A DNA stretch of 64,000 bases, from assembly GCA_030268105.1 (NCBI GenBank), contig BSDZ01000013.1, positions 2,523,001 through 2,587,000 of the forward strand. Direction: 5' to 3'. A program made the position numbers and the translations under genes. Positions within the stretch are counted from its first letter, which is position 1. Each line of letters opens with the position of its first letter. Below, piece after piece: positions 59,151-64,000 of this stretch. The stretch is from Volvox africanus. Lineage: Eukaryota > Chlorophyta > Chlorophyceae > Chlamydomonadales > Volvocaceae. The notes under the pieces are model-generated. The model was not told the DNA's origin. It made no database searches and saw only the letters and a program-made list of their open reading frames with translations.

Positions 59151-62100
59151 TTATTTCTGTATATACCACCCCCCCAAAATACTCGCCGCGTCCGTGCACG
59201 TGATGCCGCTAACCACTCCGAAGCACAGGAGCACAATTGCTTTCCGCTTCCGCCACAGCCACTGGGAGCTGCGGACGGACAAAGTGAGAGCGCGGGACGG
59301 ACTGATGCCTGAATACACATGCAGGTAAAACAGCAGCAGCACAGAAACACCCAGGAAGCAGTAGAAGGTGTTGCATCAGGTACAACACCCCGTTTCGCTT
59401 GCACTCGAACGCGGACGCACCCATGCCTGTGGTCCTCCTCAGGCTGCTTGTTTTCACATTCCCTTCACACGGAGGCCTGACCTCAGCCTTCAGCCTTCAG
59501 CCTTCAGCCTTCAGCCTTCAGCCTTCAGCCTTCAGCCTTCAGCCTTCAGCCTTCAGGAAAAAGATCTAGGAAGGTCATCATGCGGTCGCGGCCTCACCGT
59601 ATTGAATCCGGAATGACCTTGAAATTGCCCCCACCCAGCAGTTCGGGATTGAGGTCCATGAGGCGTATAAATGTGACCGCAGGCAGGATGTAAGACAACA
59701 GCACGGACGCGGTTGCACCGGTGAGACCGAAAATGAACTCGATATTGGGAACCCAGATGGCTGTTGCCAGGGCGGTGCCTGGGGCATAAGAGGGAGTGGG
59801 ACGACATTGAAAGATTGACCAAACTGACCTGCAAAGTCAAAAGCTGTGGGGTGCACACTACAACAGGAAGTAGATGGGTCAGCAGAAACAGCAGAAGTTT
59901 ATAGGTCGCACGCCGTCCATCCCGTGGAGGGTGTTGAGCGAAATCCACGACGTCCTATGGGAAGATCTACAAGTGCAGCTATGCAGTTGAATAAACATCG
60001 GTGGAGTAGAAGAGAAAGTAAATACGGAAGGAGTGGGTAGCGGTAGTGGAGAAAGTGCGCGCACCCACTCGGGGAAGCGAAGAGGAGATGGCGGAAACCG
60101 TCCCGCACGATGGGCAGATTAAAATCCCGACGTACCAGTATGAATGCAAAGAGCGCGGCAACAATATGCTTCACACCGATTTACATGGGATGGATGTAGG
60201 GATTCAGCTACAGAGGAATACAGGCGTCAAAACCCATCTTCCTTACATTCCTAGCTCAAGGCGTCCATCCTATTAGGATTTGGATTCCGGTGCCGCCAGG
60301 TCAGATGTTTGCTGCCTGAAGCGCGCATCTAAGACAATCGATCTGATAGGGCCCCTAGGAACTGCATTTCCCGTTGTTTACCCACCCGCCCATCAGACCA
60401 CCACGAATACTAGCCCTCTAGCGGCGTCTCTACAGTCATATCATGTCTCGCGCATTCGCCTTCTCCCCTCTTCCTCTGGCCCCTTCTCTAGCTCAATTCG
60501 ATTTTCCATGAGCCCGCATCAGCCTTTTTCGGTGTAAGCCCCGCCCCCTTCCCTGCACCTACCCAATACCACGAGCACAACGAATGCGTGCTGACTGAAG
60601 CCGAGCTCCTCTCCCTCGCCGCCATCCCTGTCCCTGTCCCTGTCCGCATGCAGCTTCAGGTCTACTACGTCCACCTGCTGATAACCAGGTCGCGCCGCAC
60701 GGGACGTGTGGGAGCGGTTGCGGCCGCAAGCGGCTCCACCTCCTCCTAATCCCAGGGGTACGGGTGAGGTGCATACGGAGTAGGAGCCGCCGCGCGTTGA
60801 GTCCATTGAGTCTTGCGTATCCAGAGGAGTGCCGCTGCTGGTGCTGCAGGGTAAAAAACGGACAAGGGCATAAGTTTCCAAGCATGATTTTCAAGGATAT
60901 GCGGGACATGTAGGATTGGAGCTGGTCTAGGAATACAGGTCAAGGTAAAATCCAACCCTTTCTCAAAAAAGGAAGGTGGCAGCGGCGGGTGCCGAGCGCG
61001 TACGTTACAGGCCAGCACGGCTGGTAACTCTTCAAGCTCAGCAACTCCAGTCCTGGCCGCGATTAGCCGCAACCACCTGTCTTATCCCGTTTCGATACCC
61101 ACCTTGTCTGGACCCGGCGCTCATCCCTGCCGCGGTTCACCGCCACGGTGGAAGGCGGCAACTTTTCCCAAATACCGTCCATCGTTCTTCAGCACCCTCA
61201 CAGCTCCCCTTGACGTCCCACTCACCGCTTTACGCCGGGAGAACCGCCGCCCAGCCCTAGCCCGTCCCCGGGCCCCTTGAAGCCCAGTATGGGCAGCATG
61301 AGGTTATAAAAGGGCAGGATCACCAGTGGCACCGAACCCAGGATGCTCAGCCCGTAGCACAGCTTAATAGCACGCTCGTAAGCGCCGCGCATCCCGTCCA
61401 CGTTGGCGGCACCGAAGTTGCGTAGCAAGTCACCGGCGGTGCGGTTGCGGAAGGTGAGGTAGCCGAAGACGCCCACGACCCAGTACAGTGCGCTCGAAAG
61501 GCCCATCGCCTTCCGGTTGGAATGGGAATCAGTAAGGGGGACCAGAAATGGACACCAAGTGTGTGCGCATTGAGGAAGGTTACTCAAGCCCCCAGCTAAC
61601 ATAACCGGGAATATACCCGGCTTGCATTTCTCTCCCACGTTCGTTTTGGCACTCTTGTTTGCCTTGCTCACCACATTGGTGACCCGGCTCATGCGGGTGA
61701 AGGTGGCGCCGCGCAGGTTATTGAATATGCCAAGGTAATAGGGATGCGCCGTGAAGCTGTACACGATGACTGGGAAGGCCACCAACAGCCCTTCTGGCCG
61801 CCACATGGTAACAGAGCTAGCGACGGCGGCTGCACAGATTAGGCGGGGCAAAGGTGGCAGGTCAATACCGGCACGACGACGGGGTTAACTGCACCGAAAC
61901 CAACGCTAAGTCGGAAGTTGAGGGATGGAGGGGTGAGGCCAGAAGAAGATATGGTTTATAATATTGCGGGCAGAGCAAGGATGTGCCCTGGGAACCGGCA
62001 AGGAAGCACGCTGGGGCTCGTGATACCGCGGCCTTACACACAACCTGTTACGGCCTATTCATTGTGCCGCTGAGGAGGCACGTGAAGGGGCAAGGCGCCA

Positions 62101-63520
62101 TCAATGGTCGTATATCCTGGACGCAAGCACTCCAGTGCTGAGGTCACTGGTATGATAACACCGGGGCCTTCCCACTGACCGCTCGCCAGGCTTCTGCAAA
62201 CTCTACCGGTAGACTGGCACGTCTCGTCAGCTGTCCCGAAGTCCTGCCGGCCATCGCAGTGACAAACCCTTATCCAGCCGTCCAAACTTCTTTAGCTCAT
62301 CTTTCCTTCCCTTCTGCTTTGCCTGGCTTGGCCAATCTGATTTCTTACCTATCCCTCTTCGCTTAAACAGGCAGATGCATAAAACGCACAACTGATGCCA
62401 ATGGCCTACCCGCTGCGGGATGCGGCACCAGCGCGAAGATAACGACAACAACAGCAAAGAGGAAGACAAAGCCCACGCTGGCCATCATGAAGGTTACGAT
62501 TGTAACATGATCCCGCACCCACAGCGCCACTGGTAGCGCCCCGAAGAGGCTCACTCCTGCAGTGCAACATAGGGTGTTGAGTAGCGACCAAATACAAATA
62601 GGCTAGCCTGATCCAGACATCCCCACAGCACGCGTGGGAATGATCCAGACACCTCAACGTAGCCCATGGATCCGCTGCCTTCCCGCTGGCGCAGCTGACT
62701 CATCCAACAACGCAGGGACTAATCCTGGATCTAACCCTGGTGCTCCGATGAACAGCATCTCACCCCCGCCAATCTGCTGCCCTTGCCAGCCACAGGTCCT
62801 TTCGTCAGTAAACCAATATTCATACCACACAACCAAGGTCCTAAAGATTAGCCGCCCAAAAGTTCCATACCTGCTCCTTACTTTCAACACGTGTTCCAGG
62901 TATCAATTGCTGTCACTCACATGCATTCCGTCTAAGAAGGAGCGCTTTGCCCGCTGCTCATCAGTCCGACCTCCAGCGCTCATGTACACATTCATAGACT
63001 CCTGCCCAACTTCGGCTGCCTTCCACTCACCCGTGATGTACGCATTACGGGAGGGTTCTGCTCCAGGAGGGATGATGGTCCCCGCCACAGAGGAGAGCAC
63101 GTCCGCGAGGATGTTCAAGTACGCCACGATACATCCCAAATTTAGTGCAGCTGTGCACAGCTGGACTACCTGCTTGCCCGCCTTGCCAATCGCCTGCTCC
63201 GCGAGTTCCTCGTAAGTCCGTTTGTTGCTGATCTGGCTGCAGTATAGCAGCAGGTTGTAGGAGAACCGCGACGCCAAGATGGACACCAACATGATAAGTG
63301 TGCCCAGGAGCAACCCGCACGACCGGAAGCAGAAGGGGTAACCCAGCACACCGGCCCCGAGGATGCAATTGACAAGGTTGATGGTTGACTGACTGGAGGA
63401 TGTCCGACCATCTTCCACGGCCTTGCTCCGCTGCAAGCGCGGGCGGGCGATAATAATAACGACACTCTTTTCAACTCCGAAGTATAAACGTTCGTAACGC
63501 CTAGGAACGTTACACCCACC
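59151..63520 (-). CDS. AAAP-family (SLC38/AVT6-like) amino-acid transporter, 5' end unresolved
   Basis: Seven exons join in phase: 63430-63031, 62556-62410, 61829-61672, 61509-61226, 60843-60563, 59778-59598 and 59268-59151 (TAA), for 522 aa. A further upstream exon probably ends at 63520 (GIFGRSK, then GTGGGT) with no ATG found. Family marks: the first membrane segment INLVNCILGAGVLGYPFCF; AALNLGCIVAYLNILADVLS; then AYITGVSLFGALPVALWVRD across a junction; LLVAFPVIVYSFTAHPYYLG; RMSRVTNV; LYWVVGVFGYLTF; and near the end PNIEFIFGLTGATASVLLSY with PAVTFIRLM. About ten to eleven membrane segments are expected. AAAP proteins of this type move neutral amino acids with H+ or Na+ across the plasma, vacuolar or ER membrane. 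A hydrophilic loop of about 90 residues (KLHADRDRDRDGGEGEE) is inserted between the eighth or ninth segment and the end. Substrate cannot be read from the sequence. Confidence 0.87.
59483..59556. repeat. (AGCCTTC)n minisatellite in the last transporter intron
   Basis: About 10.5 perfect copies of a 7-base unit. It lies between transporter exons 6 and 7, close to the donor of the last intron. Confidence 0.95.
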
Positions 63521-64000
63521 TTAGATCTTCCAAATATTCCGTTCGTTAGCGGTTCATCTGCGGCGTGCGCTCCATACAGTTACAATGCTGGATAGGTTCC
63601 GAGTCTGTTGCTTAGTACTGCACGCACACACCTATCGAGTCCGAGGTCTGTAGCCGAGGAAGTAAATCCTCATGTGCCCCTGCAACGGCTGCCATGAATG
63701 GCCCGGAACTGCGCCTCATCGGCACACTAGCATAAGGAAGATGCCGGGGCTACGACTGTATTCATCGACCAATTTTCTGACATTTAAGTACATGTTTTTA
63801 TCTATGCCTTGGTTGGAGCATTTTGCATTTGTTCTTAAAAGCAGTTTAGCAAGGATACTCTATAAGAACAAGCTAATGAACCCAACCTAGAGTAAAATAG
63901 CTATGTATTGACGAATTTGAAGGTAGTAGATCACGCCCAGAATCAAGGAGTGGAAACCGAGGGGAGTGTTGGATATTGGAATTTAACCGATTGCTACGAC
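63521..64000. other. 5' region of the transporter gene (minus strand)
   Basis: It should hold the missing first exon or exons and perhaps the promoter of the transporter. The frame leading into the 63520 donor is open back to about 63580 (AHAADEPLTNGIFGRSK) but has no in-frame ATG. No other gene is evident. Confidence 0.4.

Overview
The window reads as nuclear DNA of a volvocine green alga (Volvox or Chlamydomonas relatives). The genes are intron-rich with GT-AG introns of roughly 100 to 1,000 bases. Coding exons are GC-rich and full of Ala/Gly/Ser/Gln homopolymers. Introns carry CA/GT microsatellites, some genes are followed by the algal polyadenylation signal TGTAA, and short TTTAGGG-like tracts occur. 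The exon models below were built by hand, by following reading frame, splice phase and family similarity across each junction; none comes from a database search.

Layout. At the left edge (1-536, +) is the 3' end of a coiled-coil, tail-anchored protein. It is followed by a complete ESCRT-III VPS2/CHMP2 gene (930-3234, +) and about 4 kb of gene-poor DNA. A TOC64-like chloroplast import receptor (7716-13571, -) faces away from a myristoylation-motif, ankyrin-RING E3 ligase of the XBAT type (14668-20901, +); about 1.1 kb between their starts must hold both promoters. A very large minus-strand gene (24397-33969) has the conserved C-terminal half of plant SBP/SPL proteins (the post-SBP domain and ankyrins). 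It ends in a hydrophobic membrane tail, starts with a membrane helix, and shows no SBP zinc-finger domain. An AT-richer island (about 34-38.7 kb) follows and holds a candidate uncharacterised multi-pass membrane protein on the minus strand. A giant PAS-guanylyl cyclase (38716-49726, +, 2450 aa) comes next, then a gene-poor stretch. An unrecognised coiled-coil protein (53967-58872, -) and an AAAP-family amino-acid transporter (59151-63520, -, 5' end unresolved) close the window.

No operon-like logic links these genes; they are ordinary nuclear genes in mixed orientation. As themes, two proteins act in protein fate (VPS2 membrane remodelling, XBAT-type ubiquitination), one in plastid import, one in cyclic-nucleotide signalling and one in amino-acid transport. 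The items most worth following up are the SBP-like protein without a visible SBP domain, the candidate membrane-protein gene in the AT-rich island, and the PAS domain split by a roughly 530-residue low-complexity insertion.
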